NCBI GenBank assembly: GCA_002897895.1
Contig: BDSY01000032.1
Coordinates: 1 to 64,000 of the forward strand
Length of the DNA stretch: 64,000 nt
Origin: a bacterium BMS3Abin06
GTDB taxonomy: Bacteria; Nitrospirota; Thermodesulfovibrionia; UBA6902
Direction: 5' to 3'
Shown in pieces: positions 9,382-18,947 of the stretch. Each line of letters opens with the position of its first letter. Position 1 is the first letter of the stretch. Under the pieces are notes generated by a model. That model saw nothing but the letters and a program-made list of their open reading frames with translations, ran no database searches and was not told where the DNA came from. Made by a program: the position numbers and the translations under genes.

Positions 9382-9846
9382 TTAATTTCCCAGATCAATC
9401 TCAAAATTATCCATCTCTTCTTTTGACAGGATATAATAAGCATCCTGTCTATCCTTTGTAATTACATATATTCGTATATCGTCTTCCTCCGGATTTATGC
9501 CTGGAGCTTTCAGCCTGTATTTACCATTTATGTCAGGTTCGGTTTCACGCACAGCAAGAACTATTTTTGCATATTTTTTATTATAATTTTTCAGGTTGCC
9601 GGTGATTGTCTGTATTTGATATTTTTCTTTAAGCTCATTATTCTCATTTTTAATCCCTTGAAAATCGTCAATTTTAGCATAGGAATGATACAGCAATACA
9701 TAAAGAATTATAAAACCTGCTATTGCTCCTCCTGCTTGATAGGTTTTTCCCTGAATTAAAGCTGATGACTTAAAGAATTTAAAAAGAATAACGGCACCAA
9801 GTAAACTTAAAATAAAAAAGATAGCAACAACTATTAATGGATACAT
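9382..9846 (-). CDS. Hypothetical membrane protein
   Basis: 154 aa, two N-terminal TM segments; upstream of the regulatory-like domain gene. Confidence 0.5.
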   Translation of the reverse strand: MYPLIVVAIFFILSLLGAVILFKFFKSSALIQGKTYQAGGAIAGFIILYVLLYHSYAKIDDFQGIKNENNELKEKYQIQTITGNLKNYNKKYAKIVLAVRETEPDINGKYRLKAPGINPEEDDIRIYVITKDRQDAYYILSKEEMDNFEIDLGN

Positions 9847-10069
9847 ATTAACCTCCTTTATTTAATTTGGTCATGCCGTTAATTTTATACATATTGAGGC
9901 TATAAGCATAGATGATTCTGAAACTTCAGTGTTTTTTCGTCGATAATATTATTTTACTGAGAGCTGGTGGCTGATAGCTGAATGCTTACATATATTTCTT
10001 TTATATTCTCTTCATGATCATTCACGGAATTTTGAGCCTCGGTTTCTCTATATTACACATCCTGGAAAC

Positions 10070-10350
10070 GTTTGTATACATTTTACCGACAGGTATGCTG
10101 CTTATAACGGTACTAACCCCACAGCACGACAGACTTGCCCGGCTCATATTATTCGCCGCGCCAAGGATATTGCTCAGGAACTATCGCTTCTTAAGAAGAA
10201 CTCTCGTGATGAACACCGAATGATGTTTACTGTAACTACCTCAGAGGCAGGTAGCGGTATGAACAGACAGCTTATCACTTATAAATCGATTCTGCCTGTT
10301 CAAACAAACCCGACCACCTCTTTTCTGAGAGTTACATTCAAGGAAGAATC
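10070..10350 (+). pseudogene. Transposase remnant (DDE type, possibly IS66-like)
   Basis: Frame through 10088 reads FTDRYAAYNGTNPTARQTCPAHIIRRAKDIAQELSLLKKNSRDEHRMMFTVTT..., typical of a DDE transposase core; no intact ORF. Confidence 0.55.
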
Positions 10351-10440
10351 AAGCCATGTGCACAGAACCGCAGTGTATGGTATTTTATACTTTCGTCCCT
10401 TAATTTTGACTTTTTATCTTTTATCTTTTATTTTTACATT

Positions 10441-10932
10441 ATGGCTAATATCCTCATTGACGGATACAACCTCATCGGCATTGCCCATGATAATCTTGAA
10501 AAGGCCCGCAATGACCTTATTCAGAAACTCCGGAGCTATTCAAAATTAAAAAAACATGAGATAATTCTTGTTTTTGACGGATGGAAAAACGGTCGAAAGG
10601 ATGAGACAAAAATCAAAACAGCCGACTTGACGGTTATTTATTCCAGACTCGGTGAAAAAGCGGATTTAACGATCAAGAAAAAACTATCCTCATCAAATAA
10701 ACACTGGATCGTTGTAAGCTCCGACAGGGAAATATCCGATTATGCATCAAAGAAAGACCATGCCGCTCTGTCATCCGTTGAGTTTGAAGAGAAACTTTAT
10801 TCAGCGCTTGATAATTTAAATAAAGACTCTATCGATGGTTATATTACCCGTCCCTCCGCCCGTCCGGGAGGCAACCCGAGAAAACTTTCAAAAAAGCAAA
10901 AGAAAAAACTTCAGGCGCTCAGGAAGCTCTAA
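10441..10932 (+). CDS. NYN/PIN-like (YacP-type) RNase domain protein
   Basis: ILIDGYNLIG...IILVFDGWKNG...VIYSRLGEKADLTIKK...WIVVSSDREISDYA. Confidence 0.85.
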   Translation: MANILIDGYNLIGIAHDNLEKARNDLIQKLRSYSKLKKHEIILVFDGWKNGRKDETKIKTADLTVIYSRLGEKADLTIKKKLSSSNKHWIVVSSDREISDYASKKDHAALSSVEFEEKLYSALDNLNKDSIDGYITRPSARPGGNPRKLSKKQKKKLQALRKL

Positions 10933-11012
10933 AATATATCCCTCTTATTATCGATGTATGGGCAATTCATGAATTGCCCATAGTGCCCGGTTTTTGTTTT
11001 ATTGAACTTATC

Positions 11013-12752
11013 TCAGTCTACTTCATCAAGCTTAAGCAGCGTTCCCGGTTTAGAGCCGTACCTGAAGATGGTTGTCCCTTTACATCCCTTTTCATAGGCG
11101 AGCAAAAATGCCCGTGCAACATCATCTCTTGTTGACCTGTGTTTAAGATTGATTGTTTTTGATACGGCATTGTCTGTAAATTCCTGGAATGCGGCCTGTG
11201 CTTCTATATGGTCTTCAGGTGGTATGTCATGTGCAGTTACAAAAAGTCTTTTCAGATCACGGGGGATTTCCTTTAATCCCCTTAGATTGCCTTTTAGACT
11301 GATTTTCTTAATCAGTTCAGGACTGTAAAATCCTCTTTGCTTTGCTGTCTCAATAAAATAGGGATGTACTTCATGAAGTTCTGTGTCAAGGACGAGTCTT
11401 TTATATGCTATGGCAAAAAGAGGTTCAATACCGCCTGAACATCCTGCAATTAAAGACAGCGTTCCGGTAGGAGCAATAGTCGTGGTGGTAGCGTTTCTTA
11501 AGCCGCCCTTTGAAATAAATTCGGGTGTATCATAGACAGAGCCTTTAAAGTTCGGAAAAACTCCCCGCTCTTTTGCAAGTTCTGAAGATGCATCTCTTGC
11601 CCTGTTTCTAATAAAACTCATAACTTCCCTTGCAAGCCTGAATGCCCTGGGGGAATTATATCTGATTCCAAGTTTTATGAGCATCTCGGCCCAGCCCATA
11701 ACTCCGAGTCCAATTTTTCTGTTTCCTTTATGCATTTTTTCGATTTCAGGAACCGGGTATTTATTTGCGTCAATAGCGTCATCAAGGAAACGGACGCCCA
11801 GTTGAACAAGTTCGGCTAAAAGTTCCCGGTCGATTTCCATTGTCTGTGTTCTGTGCTCTGTGTTCTGTGTTCTGCCCCTGACTATCTTCGACAGATCAAC
11901 AGATCCGAGTATGCATGCCTCAAAAGGCAGAAGGGGCTGCTCCCCACAGGGATTGGTGCTTTCGATTTTTCCGATATGAGGTGTCGGGTTGTCCCTGTTT
12001 ATCCTGTCTATAAAGATCAGACCTGGGTCGCCTGTTTCCCATGCGCTTTCCACAATTTCATTAAAGACGTCTCTTGCTTTCAGATGTCCTGTTATTTGTT
12101 TGCTTCGCGGATTGAGCAGATCATAATCAGAGTTCTTTTTCAATGCCTGCATGAATGCATCTGTTACTGCTATTGAGATATTAAAATTCAGGAGCTCTTC
12201 TTCATGACGTTTTATCTTTATGAATTCAAGGATATCCGGATGATCAATCCTCAATATGCCCATGTTGGCACCCCTCCTGGCGCCGCCCTGTTTTATAACT
12301 TCAGTTGCAGTGTTATAAATTCTCATGAACGATACAGGGCCGCTGGCTATGCCGCCGGTTGATTTTACAATGTCGGACCTTGGTCTCAGTTTTGAAAAGG
12401 AAAAACCTGTGCCCCCGCCGGACTGTAATATTAAAGCAGCGTTTTTCAGCGAATCAAAAATGCTCTTCATTGAATCATTAACCGGGAGGACAAAACATGC
12501 GGCAAGCTGTCCTGATTCCTTGCCTGCATTTATGAGGGTAGGGGTATTAGGGAGGAACAGAAGATTGCTCATCGCATTATAAAATTTCAGTTCCCATTTC
12601 TCTGCATTCCCTCCATATATTTTCTCGGCTGATGCAACGGTGCGTGCAACCCGATGAAACATTTCCTCCGGTGTTTCAATGATATTGCCGTGTTCGTCGC
12701 GAAGAAGGTAGCGTGTCCTTAATACAGTGAGGGCGTTTTCGGTAAGCTTCAT
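11013..12752 (-). CDS. nrdJ: Adenosylcobalamin-dependent (class II) ribonucleotide reductase
   Basis: SGGGTGFSFSKLRPR, STNPCGEQPLLPFEACILGSVDLSKIV, ATTTTIAPTGTLSLIAGCSGGIEPLFA, KGCKGTTIFRYGSK. Confidence 0.95.
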   Translation of the reverse strand: MKLTENALTVLRTRYLLRDEHGNIIETPEEMFHRVARTVASAEKIYGGNAEKWELKFYNAMSNLLFLPNTPTLINAGKESGQLAACFVLPVNDSMKSIFDSLKNAALILQSGGGTGFSFSKLRPRSDIVKSTGGIASGPVSFMRIYNTATEVIKQGGARRGANMGILRIDHPDILEFIKIKRHEEELLNFNISIAVTDAFMQALKKNSDYDLLNPRSKQITGHLKARDVFNEIVESAWETGDPGLIFIDRINRDNPTPHIGKIESTNPCGEQPLLPFEACILGSVDLSKIVRGRTQNTEHRTQTMEIDRELLAELVQLGVRFLDDAIDANKYPVPEIEKMHKGNRKIGLGVMGWAEMLIKLGIRYNSPRAFRLAREVMSFIRNRARDASSELAKERGVFPNFKGSVYDTPEFISKGGLRNATTTTIAPTGTLSLIAGCSGGIEPLFAIAYKRLVLDTELHEVHPYFIETAKQRGFYSPELIKKISLKGNLRGLKEIPRDLKRLFVTAHDIPPEDHIEAQAAFQEFTDNAVSKTINLKHRSTRDDVARAFLLAYEKGCKGTTIFRYGSKPGTLLKLDEVD

Positions 12753-13053
12753 AAAAAGATTATATCAAAAAAACTGATGATTGTTTGTAATTTTTTAATC
12801 AAAGAATCTCTCGATACTCTGCTTTGGGGTGTAATCCTTTTTGTCATTCCTGTGAATGCGAGAAATCCGGAAATACGAACTATACTTCACTCTCCGGATT
12901 CCGCATCAAGTGCGGAATGAGCATTGAGAATGTAAAATATATATTTGTATTCGCCCATAAATTTTTCTGACGAGGGCAAGGAGCAAAGGAGCATGCAGTG
13001 GTATTTTTTTAACATTTAGGTTAAGGTAAATATCCCCTTGACATTGAGAACAG

Positions 13054-13878
13054 ATGAGAAGGAACTTGATAATATTCACAGACCTCGATGGAACACTTCT
13101 TGATTCCGCTTACTCATTCAGGAAGGCCTTACCCGCGCTTAAGATAGTTAAAGAAAAAAATATTCCCTTGATACTATGCTCCAGCAAGACAGGAGCGGAA
13201 ATAGAGCAGTGCAGAAAAAAACTTGGAAATAAAGATCCTTTTATCTCTGAAAACGGCGGAGGGATATTTGTTCCGAAAAAATATTCAAAATTCAGGATTC
13301 AAAATTCAGGATTCAAAATTCAGGAGGAAGAAAACTATTTTATAATAAAACTTGGAGCGGCATATGTTGATTTAAGAAAGGCCGTTGAAGAATTACGTTC
13401 CGAAGGATTTGATATCAGAGGCTTCGGGGATATGACGGTAAAAGAAGTTGCCGGACTAACGGGACTGAAAATGTCTGATGCTAAAAGGGCTAAACAACGT
13501 GACTTTGATGAGCCGTTTATTTTTGGCGGAAAAGAAAGATCATTAAAAAGACTCAAACAGCGTATCAGGTCCAAAGGATATAATTATACGCAGGGAGAAT
13601 TTTTTCATATTACGGGTGACAGCGACAAGGGCAGGGCGGTTGAGATACTGAAAAAGCTATACTCTGAACAGTATGGAAAAATAACGACTGTTGCACTCGG
13701 TGACAGCCCTAATGATATTGAGATGCTGAGAAACGTTGATTATCCGGTTATTATAAAGAAACATGACGGTTCTTATGACAGGAGAGTAAGAGTCAAAAAT
13801 GCTGTTAAAGCTCCCGGCATCGGGCCGGAGGGATGGAACAGGGCGGTTCTGGAGCTACTTGAAACTTTGCTCGTCTGA
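13054..13878 (+). CDS. HAD-family mannosyl-3-phosphoglycerate phosphatase-like
   Basis: [62 protein letters not shown]. Confidence 0.85.
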   Translation: MRRNLIIFTDLDGTLLDSAYSFRKALPALKIVKEKNIPLILCSSKTGAEIEQCRKKLGNKDPFISENGGGIFVPKKYSKFRIQNSGFKIQEEENYFIIKLGAAYVDLRKAVEELRSEGFDIRGFGDMTVKEVAGLTGLKMSDAKRAKQRDFDEPFIFGGKERSLKRLKQRIRSKGYNYTQGEFFHITGDSDKGRAVEILKKLYSEQYGKITTVALGDSPNDIEMLRNVDYPVIIKKHDGSYDRRVRVKNAVKAPGIGPEGWNRAVLELLETLLV

Positions 13879-14655
13879 AGGGAATATCCCTTTTTCGATT
13901 TCTTCCTTATATGATTTAACCGCCTTTGAAGCTTCTTCCTTCAGGTTTGCATATTGTTTGACGAACTTTGGGACAAATCTTTCAAATAACCCGATCACAT
14001 CATGAAGAACCAGAATCTGGCCGTCGCAATGCGGACCCGCCCCGATACCAATAGTAGGGATTGAGAGCTCTTCCCTGATTTTTTTTGCAAGATTCATGGG
14101 TATTGCTTCCAGTAATAATGAAAAAGCGCCGGCGTCTTCAATAATATGCGCTTCTTCTATTAATCTTTTTGCAGCCTCTTCTGTTTTACCCTGGACTTTG
14201 TACCCCCCCATTCTATGGATCGACTGCGGTGTAAGCCCGATGTGTGCCATAACAGGGATGTCTGATTTTGTCATTGCCTTTATGTGTTCCGCAATTTCAG
14301 CTCCGCCTTCCATTTTAACAGCGGAAGCGCCTGCTTCCTTCAGAAATCTGCCGGAATTTTTTACTGACTCATAAATGCCGGTCTGATAGGACATAAAAGG
14401 CATATCGCCGATAACCATTGCTTTTTTTACCGCCCTTGTAACAAGTTTTGTATGGTAAATCATTTCATCCATTGTTACGGGCAGTGTGTTTTCCAGCCCC
14501 TGAACAACCATACCGAGTGAGTCACCGACAAGAATAGCGTCTATACCGGCCTCATCCACGATCCTGGCAAAGGGATAATCATAGGCAGTAAGCATTGTAA
14601 TCTTTTTGCCTTCTTTTTTCCTTTTCAAAAAATCCTGAACAGTAAATACCGTCAT
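13855..14655 (-). CDS. panB: 3-methyl-2-oxobutanoate hydroxymethyltransferase
   Basis: [69 protein letters not shown]. Confidence 0.97.
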   Translation of the reverse strand: MTVFTVQDFLKRKKEGKKITMLTAYDYPFARIVDEAGIDAILVGDSLGMVVQGLENTLPVTMDEMIYHTKLVTRAVKKAMVIGDMPFMSYQTGIYESVKNSGRFLKEAGASAVKMEGGAEIAEHIKAMTKSDIPVMAHIGLTPQSIHRMGGYKVQGKTEEAAKRLIEEAHIIEDAGAFSLLLEAIPMNLAKKIREELSIPTIGIGAGPHCDGQILVLHDVIGLFERFVPKFVKQYANLKEEASKAVKSYKEEIEKGIFPSDEQSFK

Positions 14656-14701
14656 CTGCTTATATATCCTTTTCCCGGTAAGGGCAATTCATAAATTGTC
14701 C

Positions 14702-15130
14702 CTACTCGACGATTTCCACTAACTCTAAATCAAAGACAAGCTCTTTTCCGGCTAAAGGATGATTGGCATCCATCATAAAACCCTTTTCAGAGCGGCCTGC
14801 TACGGTTACAACAAATGCTTTCCCGTCAGGCCTGTGCATTTGTATTGACTGACCGATCTGAGGGCTAAAATCTTCGGGTGCGTTTTTTTTGTCAAATTCA
14901 AAAACTTTTTTTTCATCGTGAGGGCCGTAAGCATCTTCGGGCGGTATCTTAATACTTCTGGTATCTTCAGGCTCCATTCCAATGATATTTTTTTCAAATC
15001 CCGGTATTACCTTTCCCTCTCCTATGGTGAATTCTATCGGGCCTGTATTAATCGATGATTCGACCACTTCACCGTTTGCGTCTTTCAGGGTATAATGCAC
15101 CTTTACCTTGTCTCCGTTTTTTGCCGGCAT
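14702..15130 (-). CDS. slyD: FKBP-type peptidyl-prolyl cis-trans isomerase (SlyD-like)
   Basis: GDKVKVHYTLKDANGEVVESS...GEGKVIPGFEKNIIGM...DANHPLAGKELVFDLELVEI. Confidence 0.93.
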   Translation of the reverse strand: MPAKNGDKVKVHYTLKDANGEVVESSINTGPIEFTIGEGKVIPGFEKNIIGMEPEDTRSIKIPPEDAYGPHDEKKVFEFDKKNAPEDFSPQIGQSIQMHRPDGKAFVVTVAGRSEKGFMMDANHPLAGKELVFDLELVEIVE

Positions 15131-15155
15131 AACAGTCTCCTTTAATTGCTTTTCA

Positions 15156-15290
15156 GGTAACTACTCAGGTGCAAAGTGGCAAAGGCACACAGGCACAAAG
15201 GGTTACAGAAATACAAGAAAAGTTTTTCATCCTTTTTTTCACTTTGTGCCTTTGCCACTATGTGCCTTTGTGCCTGCCTGAATAGTTACC
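15156..15290. repeat. GTAACTACTCAGG-bounded hairpin repeat, copy A
   Basis: GGTAACTACTCAGG...CAAAGTGGCAAAGGCACA...TTTGTGCCTTTGCCACTATGTGCC...CCTGAATAGTTACC inverted repeat. Confidence 0.85.
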
Positions 15291-15359
15291 TTTTCAGTTT
15301 TCAATTTTTGCACAATTATAACACATAAAAGGTCATCGTCCATACCTTTCCGAAAGCCG

Positions 15360-16229
15360 CTAACCCGGATGTATTGAGGTTTTGCGTCTGAAATAGTAAA
15401 TCCCCAATCCAGCGAATATCATAAACAGGCAGAGTATCTGCCCCATGGACATAAAGCCGGAAATCAACCCTATTTGCTGATCTGGTTCACGCACATATTC
15501 AATAAAGAAGCGGACGGTTCCATAGCCTATAATATATAAAGAAAGAAAAAAGCCGTCAAAAGGTCTCATTTTACGAATGCTCCAGAGGATAATAAAAAGA
15601 AAAATTCCCTCAAAAAAGGCCTCGTAAAGCTGGGATGGATGCCTGAGCTGATTAGTCGGGTCAGCCGGGAAATACATGCCCCAGGGTACTGTAGTAACCC
15701 TGCCGTAAAGCTCCCCGTTGATAAAGTTGCCTATTCTGCCGAATGTATATCCCAGGGGTATCGAAGGAACAAGGAAATCCCCGAATTTCCAGAAATTTAT
15801 TTTATACCTGTAACAGAATATGCCGCTGGACAACAAGACCCCGATAAGCCCGCCGTGGTAGGACATGCCTGCAAGACCTGTAAAATGAAATCCTCCTGTA
15901 AAGCTGAACGGAAGTATTATTTCGAGGGGATGGGATATATAATAGCTGAAATTATAAAAGAGCACATAACCTGTTCTTGCGCCGATCATAAGACCCAGGA
16001 TGGCCCATGCAAAGTAATTTTCAACTGCAGTTTTTGAGAAATCGAATTTTTCATTTTTTAATCTGTAAAGAGAGAGAAAATAAAGGGTCGCAAAAGCAAC
16101 AATATACATCATTCCGTAATAACGGATCTGAAATTGTCCTATTTTAAAAATATAAGGACTGATATGCTCCGGTATATGCTGCCAGAAATAAATAAATTGA
16201 TTTGTCATTTTTGTTTTTTGTTTGATCAA
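15360..16229 (-). CDS. lgt: Prolipoprotein diacylglyceryl transferase (start may be internal)
   Basis: RYYGMMYIVAFATLYF, SYHGGLIGVLL, GRIGNFINGELYGRVTTVPWGM, RHPSQLYEAFFEG. Confidence 0.95.
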   Translation of the reverse strand: MIKQKTKMTNQFIYFWQHIPEHISPYIFKIGQFQIRYYGMMYIVAFATLYFLSLYRLKNEKFDFSKTAVENYFAWAILGLMIGARTGYVLFYNFSYYISHPLEIILPFSFTGGFHFTGLAGMSYHGGLIGVLLSSGIFCYRYKINFWKFGDFLVPSIPLGYTFGRIGNFINGELYGRVTTVPWGMYFPADPTNQLRHPSQLYEAFFEGIFLFIILWSIRKMRPFDGFFLSLYIIGYGTVRFFIEYVREPDQQIGLISGFMSMGQILCLFMIFAGLGIYYFRRKTSIHPG

Positions 16230-16311
16230 AGAAAGACTTTTTAGTAAATACGGACTAACCTGAGAAATCGTATTAGTATAACACAGCAGTGGATGGATTC
16301 AGGCAAACTGT

Positions 16312-16581
16312 TCAGGGGCGAATATCTCTGAAAAAGGTATTTTTTATAAACCGTGATATTTTACCGAGATATCTGTAAAAAATAACTCCGGAAATGATAA
16401 AGATGGCGGCAGCGGATGTTATCTCGATATAATACAGCTTCTCAATATGCAGTACATTACTGTTAACAATATTTAGCGTGCTTAGTACGAGTAAAATGAC
16501 AACCAGAGTTACCAGTAATTGAGCTGCTGCGGATAAAAGAAAAATAGCATAAAAACAGATCGTTTTCAGGATACGGCTCAA
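16312..16581 (-). CDS. Hypothetical membrane protein
   Basis: 89 aa with two TM segments; overlaps metF stop. Confidence 0.5.
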   Translation of the reverse strand: MSRILKTICFYAIFLLSAAAQLLVTLVVILLVLSTLNIVNSNVLHIEKLYYIEITSAAAIFIISGVIFYRYLGKISRFIKNTFFRDIRP

Positions 16582-17459
16582 AGCAGCCCGGCCCTTTCCA
16601 TGATGAGAGGTACTTTGTCCTCAGCGCCGATAGCCATTATGTGAACGCCGTCACATATCTCTTCCTCTTTTAACTGTCTGATATGTCTTGCTGCTATGTT
16701 TATTCCCGTATCAAGGGCGTTTCCCTTGCCCGCGGCTTTAAGCTCGTCGATCAAATCCCCGGGAACCTTAATGCCCGGAACAAACTTGTTCATATAATTT
16801 GCCATGCCGGCGCTTTTCAGGAGAACAAGTCCGGCGAGTATTTTAACCGGGAATTTTTTCGCATAAGTCATAAATTCTTTGAATTTCCCTATGTCGTAGA
16901 TTGCCTGTGTCTGAAAAAAGTTTGCTCCGGCCGCAACCTTTTTTTCAAACTTCATAAGCTGGGGTTCCACCGGATCAGCCTCCGGCGTAACAACAGCGCC
17001 CTGGAAAAAATCGGTGGCGCCTTTCATATCATTACCCATCATGTCTTTGCCGTTATTAAGGGAATCAACAACCCTGAGAAGCTGGACGGATTCGATATCA
17101 TAAACGGATTTTGCCTCTTTGTGATCTCCTGCGTTAGGGTGGTCGCCTGTCATGCATAAAACATTCCTGATGCCGAGTACGCTTGCGCCAAGCAGGTCTG
17201 ACTGAAGACCGATGCGGTTGCGGTCCCTGCATGTCATCTGGAGAATGGGCTCATGTCCCATATCAAGCAGTATTTTACAGATTGACAATGAGTTTATCCT
17301 CATGACAGCAGACTGGTTGTCTGTTACATTAACGGCGTCTAATTTGCCTTTCAGCGCTTCAGCGTCGTGAAGCATTTCTTTTATATCAGTGCCCTTTGGC
17401 GGGCCTACTTCAGCGGTAACTGCAAATTTTCCGGAATTAAGGGCTTCTTTAAAATTCAC
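16578..17459 (-). CDS. metF: Methylenetetrahydrofolate reductase
   Basis: FAVTAEVGPPKGTD, VNVTDNQSAVMRI, PILQMTCRDRNRIGLQSDLLGASVLGIRNVLCMTGDHP. Confidence 0.93.
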   Translation of the reverse strand: MNFKEALNSGKFAVTAEVGPPKGTDIKEMLHDAEALKGKLDAVNVTDNQSAVMRINSLSICKILLDMGHEPILQMTCRDRNRIGLQSDLLGASVLGIRNVLCMTGDHPNAGDHKEAKSVYDIESVQLLRVVDSLNNGKDMMGNDMKGATDFFQGAVVTPEADPVEPQLMKFEKKVAAGANFFQTQAIYDIGKFKEFMTYAKKFPVKILAGLVLLKSAGMANYMNKFVPGIKVPGDLIDELKAAGKGNALDTGINIAARHIRQLKEEEICDGVHIMAIGAEDKVPLIMERAGLL

Positions 17460-17462
17460 TTT

Positions 17463-18128
17463 TTAACCTCCTCCTTTTTTTTCACGGGCATTCAGGTTCA
17501 TGGGTGTGTTGCCGGCAGACCAGTCCTTGGGCTCTGCGATTTTCTTCATTTCCTCAAGTTGATCGATCCGTTTCATCCGGTTGTATATTCTTACCCATGC
17601 ACATTCCATATCAGGGCTTACTTCGCACTTCCCTTCATTGGTGCCGCCGCAGGGTCCGTTTAAAAGTCCTTTCGGACAGGCAGTTACAGGGCATATTCCA
17701 CCTGTTTTATCAAGCACGCACTTGCCGCACAGAGAACATCTTTGATCAAACATCTGCATTCTTGTCATATTTCCAAGAAATAAAGAATCATTGGTTGGAT
17801 AAACAGCTGTGTCCTGGAACAGCTCAACAGCAGTCTGTGTTCCCGCACCGCAGGACATCACAAGTATACAGTCGGTCCCGGCAAGTGCATCTTTGAAAGG
17901 CTTTAATTCGACCTTTGTGCCCAGAACCTGGCAGCCGGTCTTTGCAACAAAGCTCCCTGTAACCTTTTTACCTTCAGCTTCAAGGGTCTCTTTCATTGCC
18001 TGAAGCTCGGGCTCTCCGCCGGTTCCGCAGAGTGTTGCGCATTCGGAACAGCCGATCAGAAAGAAGCTGTTGTAGTTTTTGATATTCTCCTTTAACTCTT
18101 CGAGGTCGCGTTTTTTAGTGATAATCAT
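17463..18128 (-). CDS. MetV-like zinc-binding partner of methylenetetrahydrofolate reductase
   Basis: IGCSECATLCGTGGEPE...CSLCGKCVLDKTGGICPVTACPKGLLNGPCGGTNEGKCEV; adjacent to metF. Confidence 0.85.
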   Translation of the reverse strand: MIITKKRDLEELKENIKNYNSFFLIGCSECATLCGTGGEPELQAMKETLEAEGKKVTGSFVAKTGCQVLGTKVELKPFKDALAGTDCILVMSCGAGTQTAVELFQDTAVYPTNDSLFLGNMTRMQMFDQRCSLCGKCVLDKTGGICPVTACPKGLLNGPCGGTNEGKCEVSPDMECAWVRIYNRMKRIDQLEEMKKIAEPKDWSAGNTPMNLNAREKKGGG

Positions 18129-18176
18129 TATTTATTCTCCTTTTATAAATAATAATTTATTAAAAAGCAGATATTA

Positions 18177-18740
18177 TCAATCGCTCTTTTTTATTAGAGC
18201 AAGTAATTCCATTCTCGTTGATTCCTTTGTACGAAACAGGCCCCTGACAGCTGATGTGACAGTCTTTGTATGGAGTTTTTTTACCCCCCTCATGGACATA
18301 CAGAGATGTTCAGCATCTACTATTACCATAGCTCCCTTTGGCTTTAATTTTTCCATAATCATATCTGCAAGCTGGGCGGTCAGGCGTTCCTGAACCTGCG
18401 GCCGTTTAGCAAAAATTTCAACAGCCCTTGCGAGCTTGCTGATACCGACAATTTTCCCTCCTGACGGGATATACGCAACATGTGCCTTCCCTATAAAAGG
18501 CAGCAGATGGTGTTCACAGATCGAGTAAAAGGGTATATCTTTCAGAAGAACCATTTCATCGTGGCTCTCCCCTTCGATAGGTTTAAGTATTTCTTTAGTA
18601 GGAGTTTTGAGGCCCGAGAATATCTCCTCGTACAGATTTGCTATCCGTTTCGGGGTATCTTTTAAACCCGGCCTGTCCGGGTCTTCTCCAATACCCTCAA
18701 GAATCATTCTCACGCCTTTTTTAATTTTACTCTTATTCAT
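18177..18740 (-). CDS. folE: GTP cyclohydrolase I
   Basis: [52 protein letters not shown]. Confidence 0.97.
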   Translation of the reverse strand: MNKSKIKKGVRMILEGIGEDPDRPGLKDTPKRIANLYEEIFSGLKTPTKEILKPIEGESHDEMVLLKDIPFYSICEHHLLPFIGKAHVAYIPSGGKIVGISKLARAVEIFAKRPQVQERLTAQLADMIMEKLKPKGAMVIVDAEHLCMSMRGVKKLHTKTVTSAVRGLFRTKESTRMELLALIKKSD

Positions 18741-18947
18741 GGTGACTTCCGCTTATTATTTGTTATTAAGGCACGGGATTTCATTTGGCATTTGAGCTTT
18801 GACATTATTGAAAATGGTTAAAAAGTTTAACATTTGGGGATAATCGGTGTCAAAATGTGATTGACGAGCAGTATAATGCAGATATGCCTGACGCGTCGTT
18901 AGAGGTTTTATTAAAGAACATTTTGTGGAATTTTCAGAAATATTATG

